Under the pieces are notes generated by a model that was not told the origin of the DNA, searched no databases, and worked only from the letters and a program-made list of their open reading frames with translations. Below are positions 23,806 to 31,970 of a stretch of 34,538 nucleotides of DNA, in pieces (within the stretch, counting starts at the first letter, position 1; each line of letters opens with the position of its first letter). The stretch lies in assembly GCA_022683945.1 (NCBI GenBank), contig JAJHSH010000003.1:1-34538 (forward strand), in the 5' to 3' direction. Source of the stretch: Candidatus Acetothermia bacterium (GTDB lineage: Bacteria; Bipolaricaulota; Bipolaricaulia; RBG-16-55-9; DRXL01). Both the position numbers and the translations under genes were made by a program.

Positions 23806-24273
23806 ATGAGCGAAAAGAGCTTGCAAGAGACCTACGCTCCCCAGAGCATCTGCTACGGTTGTGGGCCGGCTAACGCTAAGGGACTACAGATTCGCAGCTT
23901 CGCGCGCGGTGACGAAGTCGTCGCTGAGTGGCAGCCTCAGCCGCATCACCAAGCATTTAGTGGCGCTCTCAACGGCGGAATCATCGGGACGTTGCTCGAC
24001 TGTCATAGTAACTGGACAGCCGCTTATTTTCTGATGAAACAAAAGAACTTCACAAGCCCGCCCTGCACCGTCACTGCTGAATACTCTGTGAAATTCTTGC
24101 GCCCCACGCCGACCGACGGCCCGGTGCGCCTGCGCGCCAAAGTCGTCGAATCTTCGGAAGATCGCGCCGTCGTCGAAGGTCAGCTCCTCTCTCACACTGA
24201 AAAACCCTGCGCAATCTGTCGCGGCGTCTTCGTCGCCGTCAAGCCGGGACACCCCGCGTATCATCGTTGGTGA
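23806..24273 (+). CDS. PaaI-like hotdog-fold thioesterase
   Basis: A 155-residue protein with the hotdog thioesterase core: [21 protein letters not shown] (central helix), [13 protein letters not shown] and a final beta strand ending V-F-V-A-V-K. The family hydrolyses acyl-CoA thioesters; the substrate is unknown. The N-terminus carries C-Y-G-C-G, a cysteine pair seen in some members. A longer frame from 23536 lies across the subtilase gene and is rejected because the -10 box is 6 nt before ATG 23806. The stop overlaps the next gene (GTGA). Confidence 0.85.
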   Translation: MSEKSLQETYAPQSICYGCGPANAKGLQIRSFARGDEVVAEWQPQPHHQAFSGALNGGIIGTLLDCHSNWTAAYFLMKQKNFTSPPCTVTAEYSVKFLRPTPTDGPVRLRAKVVESSEDRAVVEGQLLSHTEKPCAICRGVFVAVKPGHPAYHRW

Positions 24274-26342
24274 GCTTTGTGAATCCCAATCGTCTTATCA
24301 GCGAGACCAGCCCCTATCTGTTGCAGCACGCCTGTAACCCCGTAGATTGGTATCCCTGGGGAGAGGAAGCGCTCGCGCTCGCGCGCCGCGAAGATAAGCC
24401 CATTCTCTTATCCATCGGCTACTCGGCTTGTCATTGGTGTCATGTGATGGAGCACGAGTCTTTTGAAAACGAAGAGATCGCACGCTTTATGAACGAGCAT
24501 TTTATCAGTATCAAAGTTGACCGTGAAGAGCGTCCCGATCTGGACGAGATCTATATGACGGCGGTACAGCTGATGACCGGTCAGGGCGGCTGGCCCCTAA
24601 CGGTCTTTCTCACGCCGGACCTGAAGCCCTTTTATGGGGGTACTTACTTTCCCCCCGAAGACCGCTGGGGCCGACCGGGCTTTCTCACCGTGCTCAAAGC
24701 GATCACTGATCTTTATCGCAAAGAGCGCACCAAGATCGTTGAACAAGCCACTGCGCTCACGCAGCATCTGCAGCAGCTTCATCAACGCCCAGCGAATACC
24801 GAAACTGCACTGCTTACTTCGCAACTGATCCAACGGGCTTATCTTGTCTCTTTGGAGAGCTTCGATCGTGCGCACGGGGGCTTTGGCGGTGCGCCGAAAT
24901 TCCCACACAGCATGGAGTTGAACTTGTTGTTGCGCTATTGGCGACGCACCGGCGATCGCGACGCGCTGCACATCGTCGAGTTCAGCCTAGAACGAATGGC
25001 GCGCGGCGGGCTCTATGACCAAGTGGGCGGTGGCTTTCATCGTTATTCGGTAGACGCCCAATGGAGAGTTCCCCACTTTGAAAAGATGCTCTACGATAAC
25101 GCGCTCTTAGTCTGGAGCTATCTCGAAGCCTATCAAGCGACAAAAAAATCTCTCTATCGGCAGATCGTCGAGGAGACTCTGGAGTATGTGCGGCGCGAGA
25201 TGACCGGCCCCGATGGAGGATTTTACTCAAGCCAAGACGCCGACAGCGCCGGAGGCGAAGGCGCGTTCTTCGTCTGGAGGCCTCAAGAGATCAAAAGAAT
25301 TCTGGGAGAGCGCGACGGGGCGCTCGCCTGTGAGTATTTCGGGGTGACGGAGACGGGGAATTTCGAAAAGGGCGCGAGCGTCTTGCACTGCCCCGATACA
25401 CCAGAAGAGTTTGCGGCGAAAGCCCAGATGACGGCGTCGGAATTTGCATCGTGGCTGGCGCGAGTGAAGCGAGCGCTTTTTGACGCGCGCGAGCAGCGAG
25501 CCAAGCCCGCGCGCGATGAGAAGATCCTCACCGCGTGGAACGGACTGATGATCTCGGCGTTTGCGCGAGCCTATCAAATCTTGGGGCAAGAAGAATATCT
25601 TCGCGCGGCCACGAGCGCGGCGCGCTTCTGTTTAACCCATTTGAAGCGCGATAGCAAGCTCCTGCGATCTTACAAAGACGGCCAAGCTAAGCTCAACGGC
25701 TATTTAGAAGACTATGCGTTCTTGATCACCGCGTTGCTCGATCTCTATGAAGCCCGCTTTGATCTCGCTGATGTGAAAGAGGCGCTGGCGCTCGCGCAAA
25801 CGATGATAGCGCACTTCTGGGACGAGGCCTCAGGAGGGTTTTTCTTCACCGCTCATGACCACGAGAGACTGCCTGTACGCCCTAAGAGCGCTTACGATGG
25901 CGCAACCCCTTCAGGGGCTTCAGCCGCTGTTTTAGCGCTCTTACGACTCTCTGAATTCACCGGACGGACAGACCTGCGCGCCCAAGCCGAAGAGACTCTA
26001 CGCAGCCATCAGAGCGCTCTGGAGCGCTCCCCGCAGAGCTTTGCCCACTGGCTCTGCGCCCTCGACTTTTATCTGGGGCCAGTGGTGCAGGTGGCCATCG
26101 TGGGAGAACGAGAAGACGCGCGCACCGTAGAATTGCTGCGCGTGGTGCGCGAGCGCTTTCTGCCCAATAAGATCGTGGCGCTGGCCAGCGACGAGCAGCT
26201 TGCAGAATGGGATTCGATCAGCCCACTCTTTAGAGGGAAAAAGTCACGTGAGAAAGGACCAACGGTCTTTCTCTGTCGGGACTATGCGTGCCAAGCGCCG
26301 CTCACGGAGCCGGAGGCGCTCGAAAAAGCTCTTTCAGATTGA
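24270..26342 (+). CDS. thioredoxin-fold / six-hairpin DUF255 protein (YyaL/SPATA20 family)
   Basis: A large two-domain protein (690 residues). The N-terminal domain is thioredoxin-like with C-H-W-C-H-V-M near residues 54-60, after the family signature [17 protein letters not shown]. The remainder resembles an alpha/alpha-barrel of six-hairpin glycosidases ([20 protein letters not shown] and [10 protein letters not shown]). The physiological function is unknown; the thioesterase gene is coupled to it by a 4-nt GTGA overlap. GTG 24279 would give the more usual M-N-P-N-R-L start and TTG 24267 a longer one. The 3' end overlaps convergent vanZ by 41 nt. Confidence 0.9.
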   Translation: MSFVNPNRLISETSPYLLQHACNPVDWYPWGEEALALARREDKPILLSIGYSACHWCHVMEHESFENEEIARFMNEHFISIKVDREERPDLDEIYMTAVQLMTGQGGWPLTVFLTPDLKPFYGGTYFPPEDRWGRPGFLTVLKAITDLYRKERTKIVEQATALTQHLQQLHQRPANTETALLTSQLIQRAYLVSLESFDRAHGGFGGAPKFPHSMELNLLLRYWRRTGDRDALHIVEFSLERMARGGLYDQVGGGFHRYSVDAQWRVPHFEKMLYDNALLVWSYLEAYQATKKSLYRQIVEETLEYVRREMTGPDGGFYSSQDADSAGGEGAFFVWRPQEIKRILGERDGALACEYFGVTETGNFEKGASVLHCPDTPEEFAAKAQMTASEFASWLARVKRALFDAREQRAKPARDEKILTAWNGLMISAFARAYQILGQEEYLRAATSAARFCLTHLKRDSKLLRSYKDGQAKLNGYLEDYAFLITALLDLYEARFDLADVKEALALAQTMIAHFWDEASGGFFFTAHDHERLPVRPKSAYDGATPSGASAAVLALLRLSEFTGRTDLRAQAEETLRSHQSALERSPQSFAHWLCALDFYLGPVVQVAIVGEREDARTVELLRVVRERFLPNKIVALASDEQLAEWDSISPLFRGKKSREKGPTVFLCRDYACQAPLTEPEALEKALSD

Positions 26343-26712
26343 GATCTACGCCGCGCCAGCGCGCCCAGCCCCACCCGGCCAGCCCAACCCCCAGACCATC
26401 CGCGAGCCAATCTATGAGATCGGCCCCACGACCGGGCACGAACGCTTGATGAAGCTCGTCGGTCAAGCCGTAGAACCAACAGAGCAAGAGCACTCTGAGA
26501 AACTGCGCTCTCGTGCGCGGCATAAACGCTTGCAACCCCAAGAATCCCAGCAGCGCATACTGCAGAGCGTGATAGAGCTTATCGAAGCCGGGGATCTCTC
26601 TGATAAATGGGACTCCCTCGGGGATCGGCCCATGCGAGAGCCAGAAGATCAACAGGGCATATCCCAGAAAGAGCGTCCACCAGAGCCCGCGCACGACGGT
26701 GTATGCGTTCAT
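26302..26712 (-). CDS. VanZ-like membrane protein
   Basis: A 136-residue protein with about four hydrophobic segments. It has the VanZ motif set: F-W-L-S-H-G-P-I-P, then [14 protein letters not shown], then [15 protein letters not shown], and D-W-L-A-D-G-L-G. VanZ-family proteins occur in many bacteria and their role outside teicoplanin resistance is not known. The gene overlaps the 3' end of the DUF255 gene by 41 nt on the opposite strand. Confidence 0.9.
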   Translation of the reverse strand: MNAYTVVRGLWWTLFLGYALLIFWLSHGPIPEGVPFIREIPGFDKLYHALQYALLGFLGLQAFMPRTRAQFLRVLLLCWFYGLTDELHQAFVPGRGADLIDWLADGLGVGLAGWGWARWRGVDLNLKELFRAPPAP

Positions 26713-26725
26713 CGGTTGACGGATG

Positions 26726-26753
26726 AGTATAACGGATTAACGGATAGCAACAA
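26726..26753 (-). promoter_or_regulatory. possible promoter of the VanZ-like gene
   Basis: Minus strand: TTGTTG (26753-26748), 16 bp, TATACT (26731-26726), 13 nt before the ATG. The hexamer ACGGAT occurs three times here (26719, 26732, 26740), bracketing the -10 box. Confidence 0.4.
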
Positions 26754-26795
26754 GTGCTTCAAGCCAACGTGAACGGGCGCTAGGGACACTTGCCC

Positions 26796-26824
26796 TTGGC
26801 AAGCACTTCTCTCTCTGTTAAACT
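26796..26824 (+). promoter_or_regulatory. promoter of tRNA-Arg with overlapping palindrome
   Basis: TTGGCA (26796-26801), 17 bp, TAAACT (26819-26824); the start would be about 6 nt before the tRNA. CTTGCC-CTT-GGCAAG (26789-26803) is a perfect 6-bp inverted repeat overlapping the -35 box, a possible operator. Confidence 0.55.
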
Positions 26825-26836
26825 TAAGCGAAAGCT

Positions 26837-26910
26837 GCGCCCGTAGCTCAGTTGGACAGAGCAGCGGTTTCCTAAACCGCAGGCCGTGCGTTCGAATCGC
26901 ACCGGGCGCA
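26837..26910 (+). tRNA. tRNA-Arg (CCU)
   Basis: The acceptor 26837-26843/26903-26909 pairs perfectly. The anticodon loop reads T-T-CCT-A-A, and the T arm is GTGCG-TTCGAAT-CGCAC. The discriminator is A26910 and CCA is not encoded (CTC follows). Confidence 0.96.
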
Positions 26911-26919
26911 CTCGTTGTG

Positions 26920-28404
26920 ATGCATACGACAAACACTCAGCAAACGCTCGATCTAGGGCGGCTGCAACTTCACGGGTTGGCTCTGCTCGTGGGGCTTTTA
27001 TTGTTGGGCGGCCTGCTCTTTCCCTGGAACAACTTTGTGCAGTTGGTGATCAAACACAAAGTGATGACCGGGGTCTTTTTTATGTTGGCGTTGCTAGCCG
27101 TCGAGCTGGCCGGGTATTTTTTGATCCGCGCCATGAGAGAGCGACCGGCGACGCCCTTCGAAGCCTTCGCACCGCTCTTCTACGGCGCCAGCGGCGTGCC
27201 CCATCTTGTCTTTGGGTACTTTTATCTCTTGCCCACCAACCCGACGGCGACCGTCTATATGCTTGGTGCGCTTGGTCTAGCTATTGGCGTCCCACTCCTC
27301 TGGAGGCAGAACACAAATCTCCGTGCGCTCCTTCCAGGACGAGCTTTCACCTACAGCGTGATGGTGACAGCTACTGTGACCGTGGTGGCAGCAGCAACCG
27401 TCTTCGCTTTAGGGTGGACGCAGCGCCCCCTTTTCTCCGATCCACCAAGGGCTTATTTTGTCGTCTCTTCCCAGACGACGCGCGTCGGCGACCCGATTGA
27501 CTTTGACGCGACGGGCTCCACAACGAAGAACGGTAAGATCACAACCTACGACTGGGATTTCGGCGACGGCGTCTGGCGCGAAGCCGATGCCCCCTCCGGA
27601 GCCAAGATCACGCACGTCTATTATCAGCCGGGAGACTATGAAGTGATGCTCCGCGTAAGCGATGAGCGTGGAGAGGTAAGCCCGGCATATACGATGCTTA
27701 TCAAAATAGGACAAGGCGAAGGCGGCTTGGAGGTACAGCAGTCTCTGCACGGACAGGAAATTTCCGGAATGAGCTGGGATGGGCGCTCTTTGTGGGTCGT
27801 GGATAGAAGGGAGCGCATGGTCTACTCTCTAGTGGGCGAAGAATGGACGCGCCATGAGCTGCCTGAAGAGATCCGCTCGCCCGGCGCGGTCGAACGGGCT
27901 GACAGACATATCTGGATCACCGACGACATCGAAGCCAGAATCTATAAGCTTTCTGCAGAGACGTTTGAGATCCTCTCCGTCTTTGAATATCCGGGCGTCT
28001 TCTCTGCCGATGTAGCCTGGGATGGAAAATATCTCTGGGTGGTCGACGAGATCGAGGCGATTCTCTACGCGCTCGACCCCGAGAGCGGACGCCTTCAAAA
28101 AACGCTCAAGCTCGATCAGGATCTCTTCCCCAGGCCCTTGGGGCTGGCTTGGGATGGTCTGGCATTCTGGATCTCGGATATGCACTACGGAATTCGCAGA
28201 ATTCACCCGGAGAACGGGGCGATCTTGGGAACGATGGCCGGGGTGGACGATAATCGTTATCCTGTGGCGTTGGCGTGGGATTCGGGCAGCCGTGGATACG
28301 GAGTACTGCTGGTCGCCGATCATGACACGCGCCGGCTCTATCGTTTGAAGCTGCGAGCTTGGGGCACGGAGAAGCCGCGTGGCGGTCTCGGACCGACACC
28401 TTGA
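26920..28404 (+). CDS. multi-pass membrane protein with PKD domain and propeller-like repeats
   Basis: A 494-residue protein, unknown function. Residues about 15-165 contain five hydrophobic membrane segments. About 175-265 is a PKD domain with the diagnostic Y-D-W-D-F-G-D-G and Y-Q-P-G-D-Y-E-V-M-L-R-V-S-D. From 275 on there are five repeats of the type W-D-G-(K/R)-x-L-W-V-V-D, such as M-S-W-D-G-R-S-L-W-V-V-D and V-A-W-D-G-K-Y-L-W-V-V-D, probably propeller blades. The soluble part should be outside the cell. ATG 26920 lies 9 nt after tRNA-Arg; GTG 26917 would add one residue. No ribosome-binding site or separate promoter is seen, so it may be expressed from the tRNA promoter. Confidence 0.83.
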   Translation: MHTTNTQQTLDLGRLQLHGLALLVGLLLLGGLLFPWNNFVQLVIKHKVMTGVFFMLALLAVELAGYFLIRAMRERPATPFEAFAPLFYGASGVPHLVFGYFYLLPTNPTATVYMLGALGLAIGVPLLWRQNTNLRALLPGRAFTYSVMVTATVTVVAAATVFALGWTQRPLFSDPPRAYFVVSSQTTRVGDPIDFDATGSTTKNGKITTYDWDFGDGVWREADAPSGAKITHVYYQPGDYEVMLRVSDERGEVSPAYTMLIKIGQGEGGLEVQQSLHGQEISGMSWDGRSLWVVDRRERMVYSLVGEEWTRHELPEEIRSPGAVERADRHIWITDDIEARIYKLSAETFEILSVFEYPGVFSADVAWDGKYLWVVDEIEAILYALDPESGRLQKTLKLDQDLFPRPLGLAWDGLAFWISDMHYGIRRIHPENGAILGTMAGVDDNRYPVALAWDSGSRGYGVLLVADHDTRRLYRLKLRAWGTEKPRGGLGPTP

Positions 28405-28423
28405 GCGTGGTGAGCGCTTATCT

Positions 28424-29539
28424 ATGGAGAGCTTAGAATCTAAGCGCTACTGGATCGGACTGACGCTTATTTCCAATTTAAGCCCACGGAAGTTTCACAT
28501 TCTGTTAGATAATTTTTCTAGTCCCCAAGAGATCTGGGAGACCCCCTTGGCGAGACTGAAGGAGATCCCCGGCTTTGCCGAATCTGCTCATACTTTTTGC
28601 ATGCATCGTGAAAAGGTGCGCTTAGAAGAGACGCTTAAGCTCATCGCGGATTTAGGGCTAAGAGTTATCACTCTAGCTGATCCAGAGTATCCCGAATCGC
28701 TGCGAAGCATCCCCGACGCGCCGCCGGTGCTCTATCAGCGGGGCGACCATCTCGAACGCGACCGATTGGCCATAGCGATTGTCGGAACGCGCCAGAGCAC
28801 AGACTATGGGCGCAAAATGGCTCGGCGGTTCGCGCAAGATTTGGGCAAGCTGGGTTTCACCATTGTCAGCGGTCTGGCTGAGGGGATTGACACAGCAGCT
28901 CACAGAGGCGCACTCCAAGCTGGCGCGCGAACGATAGCCGTTCTCGGCAGCGGGTTTGCACATCTCTATCCACAAAGCAACCACAAACTTTTGGAAGAGA
29001 TCGTCTCGTGCGGATATGCCCTGACAGAATTTGCTCCCGGAGTGGTTCCAGAGAAATGGACCTTCCCCCAGAGAAACCGGATCATAAGCGGACTTAGCCG
29101 TGGCGTCCTCGTTGTGGAAGCTCCTGAACGCAGCGGTGCGCGGATCACGGCCCGTCATGCGCTTGAGCAAGGGCGAGAGGTCTTCGTCGTGCCGGGGCCG
29201 GTCTCTTCTGATCCCGAGAGGGGCAATCGTGGTGGACATCAGCTCATTCAACAGGGTGCCAAACTCGTCGAGGACATAGATGACATCATAGCAGAGTTTC
29301 AAGATCTACAGGCGATGATAAAACTGCGCAAAGAGAAGCCCGCCCCCTCGCAGAAGCCAATGCTCTCCCCGCTCGAAGCGAAGATCTTCTCCGTCTTAGA
29401 GTTCGAGCCGACGCACTTCGACGAGATCGTCTCTAAAACCGGGCTTTCCGTGGGCGAGGTCTCCGAAGGGTTGTTGACGCTCTCACTGCAAGGGCTGGCG
29501 CAAGAGATCGAAGGCAAACGCTACCTACGCCTAACTTAA
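28424..29539 (+). CDS. dprA: DNA-processing protein DprA
   Basis: Binds incoming single-stranded DNA during natural transformation and loads RecA. The 371-residue protein contains an N-terminal helical (SAM-like) region, then the Rossmann core with A-I-V-G-T-R, I-V-S-G-L-A-E-G-I-D-T-A-A-H, G-F-A-H-L-Y-P and F-P-Q-R-N-R-I-I-S-G-L, and ends with a winged helix (about 310-370). ATG 28424 is chosen because upstream starts (28379) run into the previous gene. The gene follows the membrane protein by 19 nt. Other competence genes are not in the window. Confidence 0.95.
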   Translation: MESLESKRYWIGLTLISNLSPRKFHILLDNFSSPQEIWETPLARLKEIPGFAESAHTFCMHREKVRLEETLKLIADLGLRVITLADPEYPESLRSIPDAPPVLYQRGDHLERDRLAIAIVGTRQSTDYGRKMARRFAQDLGKLGFTIVSGLAEGIDTAAHRGALQAGARTIAVLGSGFAHLYPQSNHKLLEEIVSCGYALTEFAPGVVPEKWTFPQRNRIISGLSRGVLVVEAPERSGARITARHALEQGREVFVVPGPVSSDPERGNRGGHQLIQQGAKLVEDIDDIIAEFQDLQAMIKLRKEKPAPSQKPMLSPLEAKIFSVLEFEPTHFDEIVSKTGLSVGEVSEGLLTLSLQGLAQEIEGKRYLRLT

Positions 29540-29540
29540 G

Positions 29541-29568
29541 TTGCAAACTCTTCGCAAATCGCTACAAT
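29541..29568 (+). promoter_or_regulatory. promoter of ndk
   Basis: TTGCAA (29541-29546), 16 bp, TACAAT (29563-29568). AAGGAG precedes ATG 29608. AACTTAAG (29533) and a matching TTAAGTT (29588) flank the promoter. Confidence 0.55.
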
Positions 29569-29607
29569 CTTGGCTACTTCACATAATTTAAGTTAAGAAG
29601 GAGTACG

Positions 29608-30027
29608 ATGGCCACGGAAAGAACGTTTGTCATGCTCAAGCCCGACGCCGTCGAGCGCCGCTTGATCGGAGAGCTTATCAGGCGCATCGAGCAAAAAAAC
29701 TTAAATATCGTAGCCCTGAAGATGATGAGAATTGAGCGCAAGCTCGCCGAGACCCACTACGGCGAGCACCGCGAGAAGCCGTTTTTTAGAGAATTGGTGG
29801 ACTTTGTCACCGGCGGCCCGGCCGTGGCGATGATCGTCGAAGGTCCTAATGCTATCAGCGTTATGCGCGCTATGATGGGAGCTACCAATCCCTTCAACGC
29901 CGCGCCGGGAACAGTTCGCGGCGATCTAGGGCTTGACCTAACTGAGAATCTGATTCACGGCTCGGATTCTCCAGAATCGGCCAAGCGCGAGATCACACTC
30001 TTCTTCGGAGAATCTCCCTCTCCCTGA
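29608..30027 (+). CDS. ndk: nucleoside diphosphate kinase
   Basis: Transfers the gamma phosphate among NTPs through a phosphohistidine. The 139-residue protein has the ATP-binding K11 (M-L-K-P-D-A), the nucleotide loop around M-M-G-A-T-N-P and the catalytic H117 in N-L-I-H-G-S-D-S. Length is normal. Its last residues (E-S-P-S-P) and stop codon lie in the palindromic repeat at 30016-30050, whose insertion may have set the C-terminus. Confidence 0.97.
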   Translation: MATERTFVMLKPDAVERRLIGELIRRIEQKNLNIVALKMMRIERKLAETHYGEHREKPFFRELVDFVTGGPAVAMIVEGPNAISVMRAMMGATNPFNAAPGTVRGDLGLDLTENLIHGSDSPESAKREITLFFGESPSP

Positions 30028-30050
30028 CAGGGAGAGGGTTGGGGTGAGGG
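30016..30050. repeat. palindromic element joining ndk and asd
   Basis: CCCTCTCCCTG (30016-30026) and CAGGGAGAGGG (30028-30038) form a perfect 11-bp stem around one A. TTGGGGTGAGGG follows. The ndk TGA is 30025-30027, in the centre of the palindrome. GGGGTGAGGG (30041-30050) ends 7 nt before the asd ATG and probably acts as its ribosome-binding site. Confidence 0.8.
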
Positions 30051-30057
30051 TTTGAAA

Positions 30058-31110
30058 ATGCTCAAAAAGCTCAGAGTCGGCATTCTCGGCGCGACAGGAA
30101 CGGTCGGCCAGCGATTCGTCCAGCTCTTAGCCGAGCACCCTTGGTTTGAGGTGACCGCCCTAGCGGCCTCCGAGCGCTCCACCGGCAGAACTTACAGAGA
30201 AGCCGTCCGCTGGAAATTGGAATCCCCCATTCCCGAAGACATCGGCAAGATGTCTGTCTTAGAGCCTAAGCCCAACTTAGATTGTCAGATCATCTTCTCG
30301 GCGCTAGACTCTTCGGTCGCCGGCCCCATCGAAGAAGAATTCGCGCGCGCGGGCTACGCCGTCTTCAGCAACGCCAAGAACCACAGAATGGACGAAGACG
30401 TTCCCATTCTCATCCCCGAGGTCAACCCGGAACATCTGAAGCTGATCGAACTCCAGAGAGCGCAGCGACGTTGGAAGGGCTTTATCGTCACTAATGGGAA
30501 TTGCTCGACGATCACCCTCTGTATGGCGCTCGCGCCGTTAGAGAGAGACTTTGGCATCGAGCGCGTCTTGGCGACGACGATGCAGGCCGTCTCTGGAGCG
30601 GGGTATCCGGGTGTGCCCTCTTTGGATATCTTGGGCAATCTCATTCCCAATATTGACGGAGAAGAAGAGAAAATAGAGCGCGAGACGAAGAAGATCTTCG
30701 GCGCTCTGTGTGATAAGAAGATCGAGCCTCACCCAATGACGGTGAGCGCCACGACGACCCGCGTCGCCGTGCTCGACGGGCACAGCGAATCTGTCTCAGT
30801 CAAGCTGCGCCGTGCTGCATCTCTCAGCGAGATCAAAGAGTCATTTCGCGGCTACTCTTCTCTCCCCCAAGAGTTGAAGCTCCCCACCGCCCCGGTCCAT
30901 CCCATTGTTTTAAGAGAAGAGGCCGACCGTCCGCAGCCGCGCTTGGATGCTCATGCCGAGAAGGGCATGGCGACCGTAGTGGGCCGCGTGCGCAACTGTT
31001 CGGTCTTGGACTATAAGTTTGTGGTCTTGGGGCACAATACGCTGCGCGGAGCAGCGGGCGCAGCCGTGCTCGATGCGGAGTTGCTCGTCGCGCAAGGTTT
31101 TTGGAAGTAG
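30058..31110 (+). CDS. asd: aspartate-semialdehyde dehydrogenase, archaeal/fungal type
   Basis: Converts aspartyl phosphate to aspartate semialdehyde for lysine, threonine and methionine synthesis. The 350-residue protein has the NADP motif L-G-A-T-G-T-V-G-Q, the nucleophile C149 in T-N-G-N-C-S-T-I, and the base H242 in L-D-G-H-S-E-S. P-H-P-M-T-V-S-A-T-T-T-R-V-A-V is typical of the archaeal/fungal class rather than the E. coli class. ATG 30058 is preferred over TTG 30052. It probably shares the ndk transcript. No other lysine or threonine pathway gene is nearby. Confidence 0.95.
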   Translation: MLKKLRVGILGATGTVGQRFVQLLAEHPWFEVTALAASERSTGRTYREAVRWKLESPIPEDIGKMSVLEPKPNLDCQIIFSALDSSVAGPIEEEFARAGYAVFSNAKNHRMDEDVPILIPEVNPEHLKLIELQRAQRRWKGFIVTNGNCSTITLCMALAPLERDFGIERVLATTMQAVSGAGYPGVPSLDILGNLIPNIDGEEEKIERETKKIFGALCDKKIEPHPMTVSATTTRVAVLDGHSESVSVKLRRAASLSEIKESFRGYSSLPQELKLPTAPVHPIVLREEADRPQPRLDAHAEKGMATVVGRVRNCSVLDYKFVVLGHNTLRGAAGAAVLDAELLVAQGFWK

Positions 31111-31244
31111 ATAGCATTCTGGAGGCATGGGATGAACATTGTGGCGAGGAGCGAGCTGTGCATTTTATGAGGTGCTCTGAGGTCGCTGATAATAGGCGTC
31201 CGGCAAAACTACCCGAAGACACGTCTAATATCGCAGCTGCGGCG

Positions 31245-31250
31245 TACAAT
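31245..31250 (+). promoter_or_regulatory. possible -10 box of the first toxin-antitoxin gene
   Basis: TACAAT lies 35 nt before ATG 31285. No convincing -35 is seen at 16-18 bp. The stretch 31111-31284 holds no gene I can support; a small frame at 31101-31292 has no ribosome-binding site and no recognisable content. Confidence 0.3.
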
Positions 31251-31284
31251 TGTGGCGCATGCTACTGTACGGAAGGACTGGAAC

Positions 31285-31485
31285 ATGAGTGAAGTCGAGC
31301 GAATTGAGAGCCGCATCAAGAACCTCTCGCCGGAGGAACTGGCGAAGCTTCGCGCATGGTTTGCGGAGTTCGATGCTGAGGTTTGGGATCGGCAGATCGA
31401 GGCGGACGCAAAGGCAGGAAAGCTGAATCAGCTCATCGAGCAGTCGCTGGCAGAACATCACGCAGGAAAGAGCCGTCCGCTTTGA
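31285..31485 (+). CDS. antitoxin-like small protein of a RelE/ParE-type module
   Basis: A 66-residue acidic helical protein (S-P-E-E-L-A-K-L-R-A-W-F-A-E-F-D-A-E-V-W then D-R-Q-I-E-A-D). This pattern is common as the first gene of RelE/ParE-type toxin-antitoxin pairs, and the bases following it encode pieces of such a toxin. GGAAGGA (31271-31277) precedes ATG 31285; a longer frame from 31252 would overlap it. The gene is intact although its toxin is not. The exact antitoxin family name is not assigned. Confidence 0.7.
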   Translation: MSEVERIESRIKNLSPEELAKLRAWFAEFDAEVWDRQIEADAKAGKLNQLIEQSLAEHHAGKSRPL

Positions 31486-31569
31486 AGCACTGGACGTCGG
31501 CGTATTCCAGGGGGCATCAAGTGGTTCTGGATCGGTTCTCATGCTGAGTATGACAAGATCGTCGGCTAA
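31482..31569 (+). pseudogene. RelE/ParE-type toxin remnant with internal deletion
   Basis: TTG 31482 overlaps the antitoxin stop and begins K-H-W-T-S-A-Y-S, a toxin N-terminus. From 31513, in a different frame, G-I-K-W-F-W-I-G-S-H-A-E-Y-D-K-I-V-G and a stop follow, a typical toxin C-terminus. The middle, perhaps 50-60 codons judging from family size, is missing, and the two ends are out of frame. The toxin must be dead. The TAA (31567-31569) lies inside the attC-like R'' box. Confidence 0.72.
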
Positions 31570-31626
31570 CAGCAGCATGCAGCCGACGCGCAAGAAGCCG
31601 CGCGCGGCTGAAGCCTGACGTTATGC
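31564..31626 (+). other. integron attC-like recombination site
   Basis: R''-like GGCTAAC (31564-31570) and R'-like GTTATGC (31620-31626) each match six of seven consensus bases (RYYYAAC, GTTRRRY). Between them GCAGCCG-A-CGCGC can fold onto GCGCG-CGGCTG, leaving one unpaired A as expected of an extrahelical base. The site is 63 bp long and the upstream gene's stop codon falls in R'', as in many gene cassettes. No second site or integrase is visible, so this is a single strong resemblance, not proof. Confidence 0.5.
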
Positions 31627-31641
31627 AGAACCCAAGCACAT

Positions 31642-31712
31642 AGGGAGTACCCATGAGGAAAGAGATGTTCCAAGACTGAGTCGCAAGTGTTCGTGAAGGC
31701 AGCGCCATCCTG
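31642..31712 (+). pseudogene. fragment of a HigA-like antitoxin gene
   Basis: 71 bp match 33550-33620 with four differences. The match begins with the last codons of the partner toxin and includes the ATG (31653) and first 20 codons of the HTH antitoxin. A TTG-to-TGA change creates a stop at codon 9, and similarity ends at 31712. It is a truncated duplicate. Confidence 0.75.
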
Positions 31713-31970
31713 TCGAGCTGAAGCGTGTCCAAATCTTCAAAGCACGCGCTCTATTCCGGCGTTGCCCTTGGGGTATTTGCGACCGTGCAATCCGACAGCG
31801 TAAAGCTGAAAGATTCGCGCATCTTCTTTGGTCCAGTGGAGGTGCATAGGTGTTGATTGTAGGAAGTAAGCGTAACCAAATCAAGGCTGCGCAAAGCGCC
31901 TTGACGAGCACTTTGGAAAAATGTATTGTAATCGAGAAGAGAACCCCAAGTAACCAAAAGAAAGAACGAA
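31713..31970. other. non-coding stretch before hicBA
   Basis: I see no gene on either strand. A minus-strand frame (31751-31957) has no recognisable content or ribosome-binding site. The right end carries the hicBA control region. Confidence 0.5.
31881..31929 (+). promoter_or_regulatory. hicBA promoter with overlapping inverted repeat
   Basis: TTGACG (31901-31906), 17 bp, TATTGT (31924-31929). TCAAGGC (31881-31887) and GCCTTGA (31898-31904) form a 7-bp inverted repeat whose right arm includes the -35 box. Autorepression by antitoxin is usual in this class, so this is a candidate operator. Confidence 0.5.

Noticed and set aside
31101..31292. 63-codon frame after asd
   Set aside because: It starts inside the asd gene, has no ribosome-binding site, and overlaps the antitoxin start.
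31225..31593. 122-codon minus-strand frame over the first toxin-antitoxin module
   Set aside because: It is antisense to the antitoxin and toxin remnant, whose translations are recognisable; its own is not.
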